Of a stretch of DNA of 64,000 bases, positions 28,720-37,372 are shown piece by piece. The notes under the pieces are model-generated. The model searched no databases. It worked only from the letters and a program-made list of their open reading frames with translations, and was not told the DNA's origin. How positions within the stretch are numbered: the first letter of the stretch is position 1; every line of letters starts with the position of its first letter. The stretch covers positions 1 to 64,000 of the forward strand of contig NZ_JRUQ01000097.1 in NCBI RefSeq assembly GCF_000773975.1, written 5' to 3'. Origin of the DNA: Erwinia typographi (GTDB lineage Bacteria; Pseudomonadota; Gammaproteobacteria; Enterobacterales; Enterobacteriaceae). The translations under genes were made by a program, and so were the position numbers.

Positions 28720-29332
28720 GCCAACTCCTTAGCATAAAAAAGTTGCTATAACGATGCAATATATGGGGACACAACTCAATCCTTAGCGGCTGATTAACGC
28801 TGAATTAAGCATAAAAAAGTCCGGTTCCGGGGCTGGCGCGAAAAATCAGGCAGGCAGTCCGGCCGTCATATGAATTTAATGTGACGTCCCTCTCATTTAC
28901 ATTATCACTTGCCCCCCGCAAGTTGGCGATTCAGCCAGGCAAAAGACAATAACCCCTTAATTTACCGCTGATATCGTTTCTGCTCCTCACTGCCGCCGCG
29001 CTTCTGCTGGCGTAAGCCCGTATTTTGCTGACAACTCTTTTACTTATCTCTGCCGCTCAGGCACGGCAGCACGCAAAACAACAAAGACAGTCCAGCATGA
29101 ATAATTGCGCTAAAAAATCGCCATCAGACAACACTTATCGTTACATAACCGACAAAATAAGCAGCAATAACTCTTAAAATGCATTTTTCACATTGCAATA
29201 CTGGTCAATTTTCGACTTATTTACATGCTACACGTTCTAGTTTACCTTCATTTAAACCTGAGCAAAGAGAGGAAGAAATCTCTCCACCTGCGGCCAGGAT
29301 CATAAAAACCAAACATCTTCTGGAGCATTGCT
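28720..29332. other. Non-coding gap upstream of the ABC/amidase cluster
   Basis: This 613-bp stretch between divergent transcripts holds no convincing gene. It is more A+T-rich than the flanking genes, notably 29100-29260. It must contain the aas promoter (near 28720-28760) and that of the ABC cluster. A perfect 12-bp palindrome AAAATGCATTTT lies at 29176-29187, followed by TTGCAA at 29193-29198, a possible -35. A half-conserved CRP-like site (TGTGA-N6-TCTCA) lies at 28880-28895. E. coli has omrA and omrB between aas and galR, but no omr-like sequence was found in this stretch. Confidence 0.55.
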
Positions 29333-30307
29333 ATGACATCCATTTTTCAACATCGGGGATCTTTTGTCGCTGCTGGCCTGCTGGCCGTCGGCCTCGCTTT
29401 CAGTGGGGCAACGCTTGCCGCAAGCTGCGATAAAACCTGGACCATCGGCTTTAGCCATCCGGTGGGTGAGTCGCAGTTTGCCATTGCATTAAAGAAAAAA
29501 GTGGTCGCCGCCGGGGAGAAAAACGGCTGCGTGAAGGTCCTGCTGGATAACACCCACCAGAGCAATCTTGAATCGCAGCGCGCCACGCTGGAGAGCTGGG
29601 TAACTCGCCGCGTGGACGCCATTGTGGTGCTGCCGGTCGAGGCGACGGCGCTGGAGGGATTGCGCATTCAGGCCCAGAAGAAAGGGATGAAGTGGCTGAC
29701 CTATGCCGGGGCGACGAAAGGCTCCGATGGTTCGGTGGGGTTTGATAACGTGCAGAGCGGGGATCTGGTCGCTAAGGATGCGCTTGAATGGGTGAAAAAA
29801 CGCTATCCGGACGGAAAAATCAGCGCCGCAGTGACCACGCTCACCCCGCTCAAAGGCTTCGCGGGCCGCTGGGATGAACCGCTGAAGCAGTTTAAAGCGG
29901 CTGGCCTGCCGGTCGTCTCGCAGCAGGATTGCGCAAGCCAGGCCTGTGGCCTGCAAATCGCCGAAGATGCTCTTCGTCAGCACCCTGACCTGCGCGTCTT
30001 TATCGGCATCAACGATGACGCCGCGCTGGGTGCGCTGCGGGCCTTTAAAAATGCCGGAATCAAGCCAGAAGACGCCTATATTGCCGGACAGGATGGCACG
30101 GTTGAAGGTCTGGAAGCGGTCAAACAGGGCGGTGCCTACCGCGCTTCCGCAGCCATTCTGCTGGACGATCTTGCCCAGTCGATTATTGACAACTCCCTGG
30201 CGGCGATTACCGGTAAAGGCCGCACCAATTACGAAACCGCCGTTGAGCTGGGCACCTTGCGTAACCCTCAGCGCCTTGATGCCCTGATTGCGCAATATAA
30301 GGACTGA
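29333..30307 (+). CDS. Periplasmic substrate-binding protein of a sugar-type ABC importer
   Basis: A 324-residue exported solute-binding protein of the RbsB-like family (Peripla_BP_4). A Sec signal peptide with a hydrophobic core at about 11-24 ends near ATLA (27-29). The mature protein starts with the binding-fold pattern WTIGFSHPVGESQF and contains VDAIVVLPVEATAL and FIGINDDAALGALRAFKNAG, typical of two-lobed sugar or autoinducer binders. Four Cys occur in the mature part (residues 32, near 62, and a CASQAC pair near 200), so disulfides are possible. GGAG lies 7 bases before the ATG. It is the first gene of the cluster; substrate unknown. Confidence 0.85.
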   Translation: MTSIFQHRGSFVAAGLLAVGLAFSGATLAASCDKTWTIGFSHPVGESQFAIALKKKVVAAGEKNGCVKVLLDNTHQSNLESQRATLESWVTRRVDAIVVLPVEATALEGLRIQAQKKGMKWLTYAGATKGSDGSVGFDNVQSGDLVAKDALEWVKKRYPDGKISAAVTTLTPLKGFAGRWDEPLKQFKAAGLPVVSQQDCASQACGLQIAEDALRQHPDLRVFIGINDDAALGALRAFKNAGIKPEDAYIAGQDGTVEGLEAVKQGGAYRASAAILLDDLAQSIIDNSLAAITGKGRTNYETAVELGTLRNPQRLDALIAQYKD

Positions 30308-30309
30308 GT

Positions 30310-31803
30310 ATGAGTCTCGATCTGACCACGAAGGGCTTGAGTATTCGTCAGCTTCGTAAGTCTTTCGACGCGCAGGAAGTGCTAAAAGGCATCGACCTGG
30401 ATTTGCAGGCGGGTGAAGTCCATGCGCTGCTCGGCCCCAATGGGGCCGGGAAGTCCACCCTGCTGGGCTGCCTGAGCGGCGCGGTCACGCCGGATTCGGG
30501 GGAAATGGTCATTGGCGATACCGCCTATAAGCACTTCACCCCCACCTCGGCTTTTGAAGCGGGTATGGCCAGCATTTATCAACATTTTCAGCTCATTGGC
30601 TCGCTGAGCGTCAGCGACAATATTTTTCTGGTCAATGAACTGCGCACGCGGTTTGGCACCACCCGCCAGCGCGCGCAGAGAAACCGCAGCGTGGAGCTGC
30701 TGGAATCCCTAGGCGTGGAGGTTGACCCGAATAGCCTGGTTGAAGAACTCAGCGTGGGCGAGCAGCAGACGGTCGAAATTGCCCGCGCGCTGCTGAAAGA
30801 GCCCTCGGTATTGATCCTGGATGAACCGACCGCGGCACTGAGCGAGAACGAAGTCACCGCGCTGTTAGAACTGGTTCGCAGGCTGGCGCAGGATCATGGC
30901 CTGATTGTCATTTACGTTACCCACCTGCTTCGCGAAGTACTGGAGGTGGCGGATAAGGTTACGGTGCTGCGCGATGGTAACGTTTTGTGGACCAGGGAGA
31001 TCAACGAATTGAACCTTGCCGATCTGGTTCACGCTATTTCGCCGGAAAGCAGCTTTGTTCGCGAGCGGCACAGTAAACAGATCGGTCCCCCTCTTATTAC
31101 CCTGGAGCAGTACCGCTCATCCTGGACCGGGCCTGTCGATTTGACACTCCATCAGGGAGAAATCGTTGGCGTGTTCGGCCTGCTCGGCTCAGGAAGAACC
31201 GATCTGCTGGAGGGGCTGGCCGGGGTAAAAACGGCGCGAGGGAAGCTGACCTTGAATCAGCGCAATATTCTCAGCCATTCGCCGCAGAAGGCGCGCCAGC
31301 AGGGAATTGTGCTGGTCGCTTCCGATCGCAAAGAGCAGTCGCTGTTTGGCAGCATGAGCGCCTGTGAAAACCTGCTCCTCCCGCACTATTCGACCCTTTC
31401 GCGCCCCTGGCGGCCGCTCGGCAAAGAGAAGGCGATTTTCCAGCGGCTGGCAAAGCGCGTGAGCCTGAAGCCTGCCGATCCTCACCGCGAAGGCGCCAAT
31501 TTCTCCGGCGGCAACGCGCAGAAGCTGATGGTTGGCCGCTGGATGACCGACATCGACAGCAGCCATTTGCTGTTGCTGGATGAGCCGACCCAGGGCGTGG
31601 ACGTTGGCGCAAGGCAGGAGCTTTACGGCCTGATACGCGACTATGCGGCACAGCCTGAACACGCGGTCATTTTTGCCTCCAGCGATCCTGAAGAAATTGT
31701 CGCGCTGGCCGATCGCGTCATCGTACTGGTCGAGGGGGAAGTGGTCAGCATCGTCGATCCCTCGATTGGTGAAGAGAAGCTGATAGCCCTGGCGCACGGC
31801 TAA
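30310..31803 (+). CDS. Sugar-type ABC importer ATPase, two nucleotide-binding domains
   Basis: A 497-residue RbsA/MglA-like ATPase. The N-terminal domain is complete: Walker A GPNGAGKST at 42-50, signature LSVGEQQ near 145 and Walker B VLILDEP near 170. The C-terminal domain has a degenerate Walker A (GLLGSGRTDLL) but keeps a FSGGN signature and LLLLDEPTQGVDVG, the usual asymmetry in this family. It starts 2 bp after the binding-protein stop with AAGGA upstream. It powers uptake through the permease encoded next. Confidence 0.92.
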   Translation: MSLDLTTKGLSIRQLRKSFDAQEVLKGIDLDLQAGEVHALLGPNGAGKSTLLGCLSGAVTPDSGEMVIGDTAYKHFTPTSAFEAGMASIYQHFQLIGSLSVSDNIFLVNELRTRFGTTRQRAQRNRSVELLESLGVEVDPNSLVEELSVGEQQTVEIARALLKEPSVLILDEPTAALSENEVTALLELVRRLAQDHGLIVIYVTHLLREVLEVADKVTVLRDGNVLWTREINELNLADLVHAISPESSFVRERHSKQIGPPLITLEQYRSSWTGPVDLTLHQGEIVGVFGLLGSGRTDLLEGLAGVKTARGKLTLNQRNILSHSPQKARQQGIVLVASDRKEQSLFGSMSACENLLLPHYSTLSRPWRPLGKEKAIFQRLAKRVSLKPADPHREGANFSGGNAQKLMVGRWMTDIDSSHLLLLDEPTQGVDVGARQELYGLIRDYAAQPEHAVIFASSDPEEIVALADRVIVLVEGEVVSIVDPSIGEEKLIALAHG

Positions 31804-31839
31804 TCGTGCATTATTTCCCTCTGTTTATGGCGATACATT

Positions 31840-32850
31840 ATGTCTGAAACGTTTAAAAAGACCCAGCGCGCCTCGCTGAAGCGCAGCGAACTCCGCTCCT
31901 CCGGCGGCCTGAAAAGCCTGGGACTGCTGATCACCCGCTGGATCCTGCCGGTTGCTACCGTACTATTGATGGCCTGGTTTTCCTGGCAGACCCCGGTTTT
32001 CTTCACCGCCGATAACCTGCTGGCCATCGCCACGCAAAATGCTCCGACGTTTATCGTCGCCTCGATCTTCGCCATGCTGATGATGGCGGGCTATGTCGAT
32101 CTTTCGGTGGGTTCCGTGCTGGCTCTGGTAGGCGTCTCGGCAGGACTGGCGCTGAACCAGTGGGGGCTGGTTCCCGGCATCCTCGTTGGTCTGGCCGTTG
32201 GCATTGCCGCCGGTTTGCTGAACGGCGTGCTGATCGGGCTGCTCTCCTTTTCTCCAATTGTGGTGACGCTTGGCGGTCTGGCGGCGGCGCGAGGCCTGGC
32301 GCAGTACCTGGGCCAGGGGTCCATTTATGGCTTCCCTGACGCCTTCGCAAATTTTGGTTCCGACAGCACGCTCGGCCTGCCAAACCTGGTCATTGTCGCC
32401 CTGCTTATTTGTCTGATTAGCGTGATTGCCACCACCTGCTTCCCGATTGGCCGACAAATCATCGCCATCGGCGTGAACGCCAGGGCGGCCTTCCTGATCG
32501 GCATCCGCGTGCGGCTGGTGGTCACCCTGCTCTATGCCCTGACCGGGCTGGCGGTGGGCATCGCAGGCCTGCTGCAAATTGCGCGCCTGAACAGTGCGCC
32601 CTCCGGCACGCTCGGAGATGGTTTTGAGGTCATTATCCTGACTGCCGTACTGCTGGGCGGCGTGCCGTTTACCGGCGGCAAGGGCACCATCTGGCGCGTA
32701 CTGGTTGGCGTATGGCTGATTGGCACGCTGCGCAATGGTCTGATTTTACTTGATATTGGCACCGAGCTGAGCGGCATTATCACCGGCGGCGTGCTGGTGA
32801 TGGCCGCCGCGCTGGAAGCCGTTCGCTACTATATCCACAAGTCGAAATAA
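31840..32850 (+). CDS. Sugar-type ABC importer permease
   Basis: A 336-residue inner-membrane permease of the RbsC-like family (BPD_transp_2), with about 8-10 hydrophobic segments after a basic 35-residue N-terminus. The conserved block GYVDLSVGSVLALVGV (about 86-101) is the family hallmark. Only one permease gene is present, so it probably forms a homodimer. It begins 36 bp after the ATPase gene with a weak ribosome-binding site. Confidence 0.9.
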   Translation: MSETFKKTQRASLKRSELRSSGGLKSLGLLITRWILPVATVLLMAWFSWQTPVFFTADNLLAIATQNAPTFIVASIFAMLMMAGYVDLSVGSVLALVGVSAGLALNQWGLVPGILVGLAVGIAAGLLNGVLIGLLSFSPIVVTLGGLAAARGLAQYLGQGSIYGFPDAFANFGSDSTLGLPNLVIVALLICLISVIATTCFPIGRQIIAIGVNARAAFLIGIRVRLVVTLLYALTGLAVGIAGLLQIARLNSAPSGTLGDGFEVIILTAVLLGGVPFTGGKGTIWRVLVGVWLIGTLRNGLILLDIGTELSGIITGGVLVMAAALEAVRYYIHKSK

Positions 32851-32859
32851 GGAAGCGCT

Positions 32860-34977
32860 ATGTATCTGATTGGCTATCTCTCTGCCCTGAGCTGCCGCGC
32901 CGGAGAAAGCGTGGACGTGATGATCGGCAGCAGCGTCAGCGACGTGTCCGTAGACGTAGTACGGCTGATCCACGGCGATGATAACCCCCTGGGACCAGGG
33001 TTTATTTATCAACCCGTTGACCAGATCGCCGTTCAGCAGGTTCACGCCAGCGAACAGCAAACGCCGATCGGCTCCTGGGCCGTCAGCCAGAAAGCGATTC
33101 ACCTTCCGTCTGCGTCCTCTTTGCAACTTTCGCTTTCAGTGTGGCCCACCCTGCCCCCAGCGCAGGGGTTGCAAGGCATTGTCAGCCTGCCGGGTCTTGA
33201 TCTTCTCCTTGCCCTGGACAGTGAAAGCAGGCTGGTGTTTAGCTGCGAGGGGCAGACATTATTAACCACGCCTCCGGTTCCGCTCCGGCAGTGGCGGCAT
33301 ATTGCGCTTGAGCTGAGCGCGGAAAAAAGCTGGATTAGCCTGAATGATAACGACGAACTGCCGCTGTACTTTACCGGGCCAGGCAGAGAGGCGGCCGGAT
33401 CAAGCGAAGTGCTTATTGCGGCCATATCGGTTAAGAAACACGGCGAGCAGCATTTCCCCGAGGGCGTTTATAACGGCAAGATTGCCCGACCGCTGTTAGC
33501 CGTCGACGGTCAGCCGCTTGCCAGTTGGGCATTTGAAAACGCAATGAGCACGCAGTCCGTTGCAGATATCAGTGGCAATGGCTGCGACCTGAAGCTGGTC
33601 AATGCGCCAACCAGGGCGATGACCGGGCCGGACTGGCGCAATGATGTTCATGACTGGAAGCAAGAACCGTCCCAGTACGACGCCATTCATTTTCACGACG
33701 ACGACCTCGCCGACGCCTGCTGGCCGGTAACCACCAGCGTCACCCTGCCGGAGTCTTTGCCGAGCGGCGCCTATGCCGTGCGGCTCAGGGCGAACGGGCT
33801 GAATGATGACTATATTCCGCTGGTGATTCGCCCTCCGCTGGGTAAACCTTCGGGGGCCAGAATTGCGATGGTGATGGCTACCTATACCTATATTGCCTAT
33901 GCCAATGAGCATCTGACGGAGGGCGATTTCGAGCAGGGCAGCGAAATTCCTGTCGAAACCGGTAACTGGGAAGATTTAGTCGCCCTTCATCAGGAGTGGG
34001 GTAAAAGCCACTACGACCTGCATAACGACGGCTCCGGCGTGGCCTATTCAAGCTCGCTGCGTCCGATCCCCAATATGCGGCCTGACTACCGTTTTTGGGG
34101 ATTTCATGCTCCCCGGCGGTTCTCCGCCGATCTCTATATGGTGTGGTTCCTGACGCAAAGGGACGAGCCGTTTGATGTCATCACCGAGCACGATCTTCAC
34201 GCGGAAAGCGCCAGCGTGCTAAAAAATTATCAGACCGTGATCACCGGCAGCCACCCGGAATATTACAGCGCCCCGATGCTGGATGCCTTCGAACAGCATG
34301 TGAAAGACGGCGGTGGCCTGATGTATCTGGGCGGAGACGGTTTTTACTGGGTGACCACGCCCTTCGACGGCTTACCGCATCTGCTTGAGGTGCGTAAATC
34401 AGAGGGATTACGCCACTGGGACGCCGAGCCGGGAGAACGTTACCATGCCAGCACTGGCGAGCTGGGCGGTATCTGGCGCAGCCGCGGACGCAGCGCGCAC
34501 CGGCTGTTTGGCGTGGGGATGGGCGCGCACGGTTGGGATAATAAAGCCCCCGGATACCGCCGCAGCGAGCGCTCCTATCAGCCCGATGCCGCCTGGGTCT
34601 TTGCCGGAATCGAAGAGCAGGTGGTGGGCGATTTCGGCCTGATTATGAATGGCACCAGCGGCGATGAAATCGATCGGGCCGATGTTCACTACGGCACGCC
34701 CGCCGATGCCATCATCCTTGCCACCTCGGAGCCGCACAGCGAATGGTATGTCCCGGTTCCTGAAGATGTGACAACGGTATCGAACCAGCTCAACGCGCGA
34801 TATAATCGCAACGTTCGTTCCGATATGGTACTGGTGGAACACAGCGGCGGCGGCGCGGTATTTTCGGTAGGCTCGATCATTTTTACCGGCGCGCTGCCGG
34901 TGAACAACGGGGATAACAATATCGCCCGCCTGCTGGAGAATATTATTCACAACTTTACCGCCAGACAGAAACAATAA
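32860..34977 (+). CDS. N,N-dimethylformamidase large-subunit homologue
   Basis: A 705-residue cytoplasmic protein resembling the beta (large) subunit of N,N-dimethylformamidase, an iron amidohydrolase that splits dimethylformamide into dimethylamine and formate. Residues about 65-225 look like a LamG/concanavalin-type beta domain; about 330-700 is the catalytic part. Y344 (TYTYIAYAN), Y385 (SHYDLHNDGSG) and E467 (SHPEYYS) are spaced 41 and 82 residues apart, close to the two-Tyr-one-Glu iron site I recall from the Paracoccus enzyme, so the metal site looks intact. No small-subunit gene is adjacent. It follows the permease by 9 bp with AAGGAAG before the ATG, so it is part of the transport operon. 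The true substrate is unknown and may be another N-substituted amide. Confidence 0.8.
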   Translation: MYLIGYLSALSCRAGESVDVMIGSSVSDVSVDVVRLIHGDDNPLGPGFIYQPVDQIAVQQVHASEQQTPIGSWAVSQKAIHLPSASSLQLSLSVWPTLPPAQGLQGIVSLPGLDLLLALDSESRLVFSCEGQTLLTTPPVPLRQWRHIALELSAEKSWISLNDNDELPLYFTGPGREAAGSSEVLIAAISVKKHGEQHFPEGVYNGKIARPLLAVDGQPLASWAFENAMSTQSVADISGNGCDLKLVNAPTRAMTGPDWRNDVHDWKQEPSQYDAIHFHDDDLADACWPVTTSVTLPESLPSGAYAVRLRANGLNDDYIPLVIRPPLGKPSGARIAMVMATYTYIAYANEHLTEGDFEQGSEIPVETGNWEDLVALHQEWGKSHYDLHNDGSGVAYSSSLRPIPNMRPDYRFWGFHAPRRFSADLYMVWFLTQRDEPFDVITEHDLHAESASVLKNYQTVITGSHPEYYSAPMLDAFEQHVKDGGGLMYLGGDGFYWVTTPFDGLPHLLEVRKSEGLRHWDAEPGERYHASTGELGGIWRSRGRSAHRLFGVGMGAHGWDNKAPGYRRSERSYQPDAAWVFAGIEEQVVGDFGLIMNGTSGDEIDRADVHYGTPADAIILATSEPHSEWYVPVPEDVTTVSNQLNARYNRNVRSDMVLVEHSGGGAVFSVGSIIFTGALPVNNGDNNIARLLENIIHNFTARQKQ

Positions 34978-35021
34978 TAACGCCTCCGCGATCGGGAGAA
35001 TAGCGAGACGCGCCGCAGCCT

Positions 35022-35909
35022 ATGAAGACTAAATGGACAACCATGTTAACCAGCTCCGGCTTTGCTCTGGCGACAGCCGATCAGGTCAGCACGGCGCTGT
35101 GGCGCAATACCATCAACAATCGGTTTACGCAGCCGCAGTTTCTGGCGCTGAATGGCCTGCTGTATAAGCCGGGCATCGGCCACTATGAGCTGGCCGATCG
35201 CACCGGCGTCGATCGCGCGACGATTGGCCCAATCCTTAAGCGCCTGACGGAGCAGTCGCTGGTTGAGCGCCGCAAAGACCCGGCTGATTCACGCCGCTCC
35301 ATGCTGTTTCTCTCAGCGGAAGCCGTCATGCTGCTCGCCGAAATGGCGTCGCTGGTGGAAACCGTTGATCGCCAGCTGATGGCCCCGCTCAGCGCTGCCG
35401 AACAGGCCGCGCTGGTGCAAAGCTGGGCGATGCTGAGCGAAGAAAGTCCGCTTCAGGAGATGGCGGAATTTGAGGAGAGCGCGGAGAATCCGGTTATTCC
35501 ACCGTTAACCCACTACCCGTGGTTTTTTCTCCGCCAGGCCTGCCGGAATTACCGTCGCCTGTGGCGCGAACGCGTCGATGAAAATATCAGCACCTCGCTT
35601 TTCACCCTGATGGAGGTTGTTTCCCTCTCGCCAGGCATTGATATTCGTACCGCAGCACAGATGGCTTCCATCGAAGAGAGCAATGCGGTGAGGATCGTCA
35701 TGCGCATGGTGCGCACCCGAATCATGTCCGATCCGCGCGATCCTAACGACGCCCGCCGCTCGCTGCTGTCGCTAACCGGAAACGGCCAGGCTATTTTCGA
35801 GCAGCTACAGGCGCGGCTTCCCCTGGTCCAGCGTGGATTAACCCAGAAGCTGCCGCCCGTGGCGGTTGAAGAGTTTCACCGGTTGACCCGGCTAGTGGCC
35901 CGGCTGTAA
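35022..35909 (+). CDS. Tandem MarR-MarR transcriptional regulator
   Basis: A 295-residue protein built from two MarR-type winged-helix domains in one chain. Domain 1 (about 15-145) has the helix-turn-helix at 52-82 and the wing motif DPADSRRS at 86-93. Domain 2 (about 165-295) has its helix-turn-helix at 206-234 and wing DPNDARRS at 240-247. Ordinary MarR proteins have one such domain (about 140-160 aa) and dimerise, so this may act as a pseudo-dimer. The two recognition helices differ, suggesting an asymmetric operator. It is 44 bp downstream of the amidase gene on the same strand and probably controls this cluster. The ribosome-binding site at this ATG is poor; ATG at 35043 is an alternative. 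Confidence 0.82.
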   Translation: MKTKWTTMLTSSGFALATADQVSTALWRNTINNRFTQPQFLALNGLLYKPGIGHYELADRTGVDRATIGPILKRLTEQSLVERRKDPADSRRSMLFLSAEAVMLLAEMASLVETVDRQLMAPLSAAEQAALVQSWAMLSEESPLQEMAEFEESAENPVIPPLTHYPWFFLRQACRNYRRLWRERVDENISTSLFTLMEVVSLSPGIDIRTAAQMASIEESNAVRIVMRMVRTRIMSDPRDPNDARRSLLSLTGNGQAIFEQLQARLPLVQRGLTQKLPPVAVEEFHRLTRLVARL

Positions 35910-35960
35910 CCAGCGCGCCATGCCCTTAAGCGCGGCCATCCCCTGCCGCACGGTTAAAAA

Positions 35961-37370
35961 CTAAAGCGACGTCGCGTTCCAGCCGCCGCCCAGCGCGGCG
36001 ATCAGCTCCACGCTGGCAATCCATTGCGTGCTTTGCAGCGTCAGCAGGCTTTGCTGTGAGCTGAGGCTGGTGTTCTCGGTGGTGGCAACGTCAAGGTAGT
36101 CAATCATCCCGGCCTGATACTGGTTGTAGGTCACACGAGCAGACTCCTTCGCCGCCTCCGTCGCCCGCTGCTGAGCCAGCATCTCATCCTGTAGGGTGTT
36201 CAGCTCAACCAGATAGTTCTCCACTTCCTGGAAACCGTTCAGCACCGCCTGGCGGTAGCTGGCCACGTCAGCATCATACGCGGCGCGGGCCTGCTCGACT
36301 TTGGCCGAGGTGGCGCCGAAGTCCAGCAGCGTGCCGCTCAGCTCCGGTCCCAGCGACCAGACGCGGTTCGGCAGGGAAATCAGGTTGTGGAATGTCGAAC
36401 TGGAAAAGCCGCCGGTGGCGCTGAGCGTCAGGTCCGGGTAATAACCGGCGATCGCGACGCCAACGGCCGCATTCGCCGCGGCGACGTTGCGTTCTGCGTA
36501 GGCGATGTCCGGTCGACGCTGCAACAGTTCAGACGGCAGCGCGGTGGGGATTGCGGGGAGCGTTGCCGTCAGCGGCGCGGCCGCCAGACTGAACTCCGCC
36601 GGCGTTTTGCCCACCAGCATGGCGATGGCGTGTTCCGTCTGCGCCCGCTGCCAGCTGAGATCCAGCGCCGACGCGCGGGCGCTCTCCAGCTGCGCCTGCG
36701 CCTGCGCCAGGGTGGCGCGGGATTCGCTGCCCGCCTGATATTTGTTGTTGATCACCGTCAGATAGCGCTGATAGGCCTGCACGCTCTGCTGATAAAGGGC
36801 GATCTGCTGATCCATAATACGCAGTTGAAAATAGTCCTGCGCCAGCTCTGACTGCGCGCTGAGGGTGATATTCGCCAGCTCGGCGGCGCTGGCCTGCGCG
36901 CTGGCCTTGTTCTCCTCCAGCGTGCGGCGCAGCTTGCCCCAGATATCCAGTTCCCAGCTGGCGCTCGCCTCCAGAGAGTGGCTGTTGCTGACCGTCCGTC
37001 CGCTGCCGGTGGTACTGCTGCCCGCGCTGCCGCTACGGGTGGAAGCGCCGGTTCCCGTTACGCTGGGGAACAGGTCGGAACGTGACTCGGAAACCAGCGC
37101 CTTCGCCTGGCGATACTGCGCCTCATACTGCGCCACATTCTGGTTGGACACCGAAACCTGCCGCAGCAGCCCGGCCAGCGTTTCGTCATGGTATACCGCC
37201 CACCATTCGCCCTTGGCATCGGCATCCTGGGGCTTAGCCTGCTGCCACCCTTTGGCTTCTTTGTACTGGCTGGGTACGGCAGCCTCAGGACGGTGATAAT
37301 CAGGGCCGACGGCGCAGCCGCTAAGCAGCAGAGCCAGCAAAACAGGGGTCAGTTTAGTCATTTTCATCAT
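35961..37370 (-). CDS. RND efflux outer-membrane factor lipoprotein (NodT family)
   Basis: A 469-residue TolC-type outer-membrane channel with a lipoprotein signal (LLLSGC, Cys at 19) followed by AVGPDYHRPE, a start typical of OprM/NodT lipoproteins. Two OEP repeats are visible, each rich in alanine coiled coil. It follows mdtC by 2 bp in the same direction, so it is the fourth gene of an mdtA-mdtB-mdtC-OMF operon. E. coli mdtABC lacks a linked channel gene and uses TolC; the Pseudomonas muxABC-opmB operon has this layout. A Ser/Thr/Gly-rich insertion lies near residues 108-128. Confidence 0.92.
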   Translation of the reverse strand: MMKMTKLTPVLLALLLSGCAVGPDYHRPEAAVPSQYKEAKGWQQAKPQDADAKGEWWAVYHDETLAGLLRQVSVSNQNVAQYEAQYRQAKALVSESRSDLFPSVTGTGASTRSGSAGSSTTGSGRTVSNSHSLEASASWELDIWGKLRRTLEENKASAQASAAELANITLSAQSELAQDYFQLRIMDQQIALYQQSVQAYQRYLTVINNKYQAGSESRATLAQAQAQLESARASALDLSWQRAQTEHAIAMLVGKTPAEFSLAAAPLTATLPAIPTALPSELLQRRPDIAYAERNVAAANAAVGVAIAGYYPDLTLSATGGFSSSTFHNLISLPNRVWSLGPELSGTLLDFGATSAKVEQARAAYDADVASYRQAVLNGFQEVENYLVELNTLQDEMLAQQRATEAAKESARVTYNQYQAGMIDYLDVATTENTSLSSQQSLLTLQSTQWIASVELIAALGGGWNATSL

Positions 37371-37372
37371 CG

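Noticed and set aside
28880..28895. CRP site TGTGA-N6-TCTCA
   Set aside because: Only one half-site is good and it lies about 440 bp from the nearest downstream start; listed as weak in the gap description only.
28720..29332. Second omrA/omrB copy next to aas
   Set aside because: The seed CCCAGAGG and the GC-rich omr terminator were looked for on both strands and not found.
29179..29433. 84-codon frame overlapping the start of the binding-protein gene
   Set aside because: It overlaps the signal-peptide coding part in another frame and has no ribosome-binding site.
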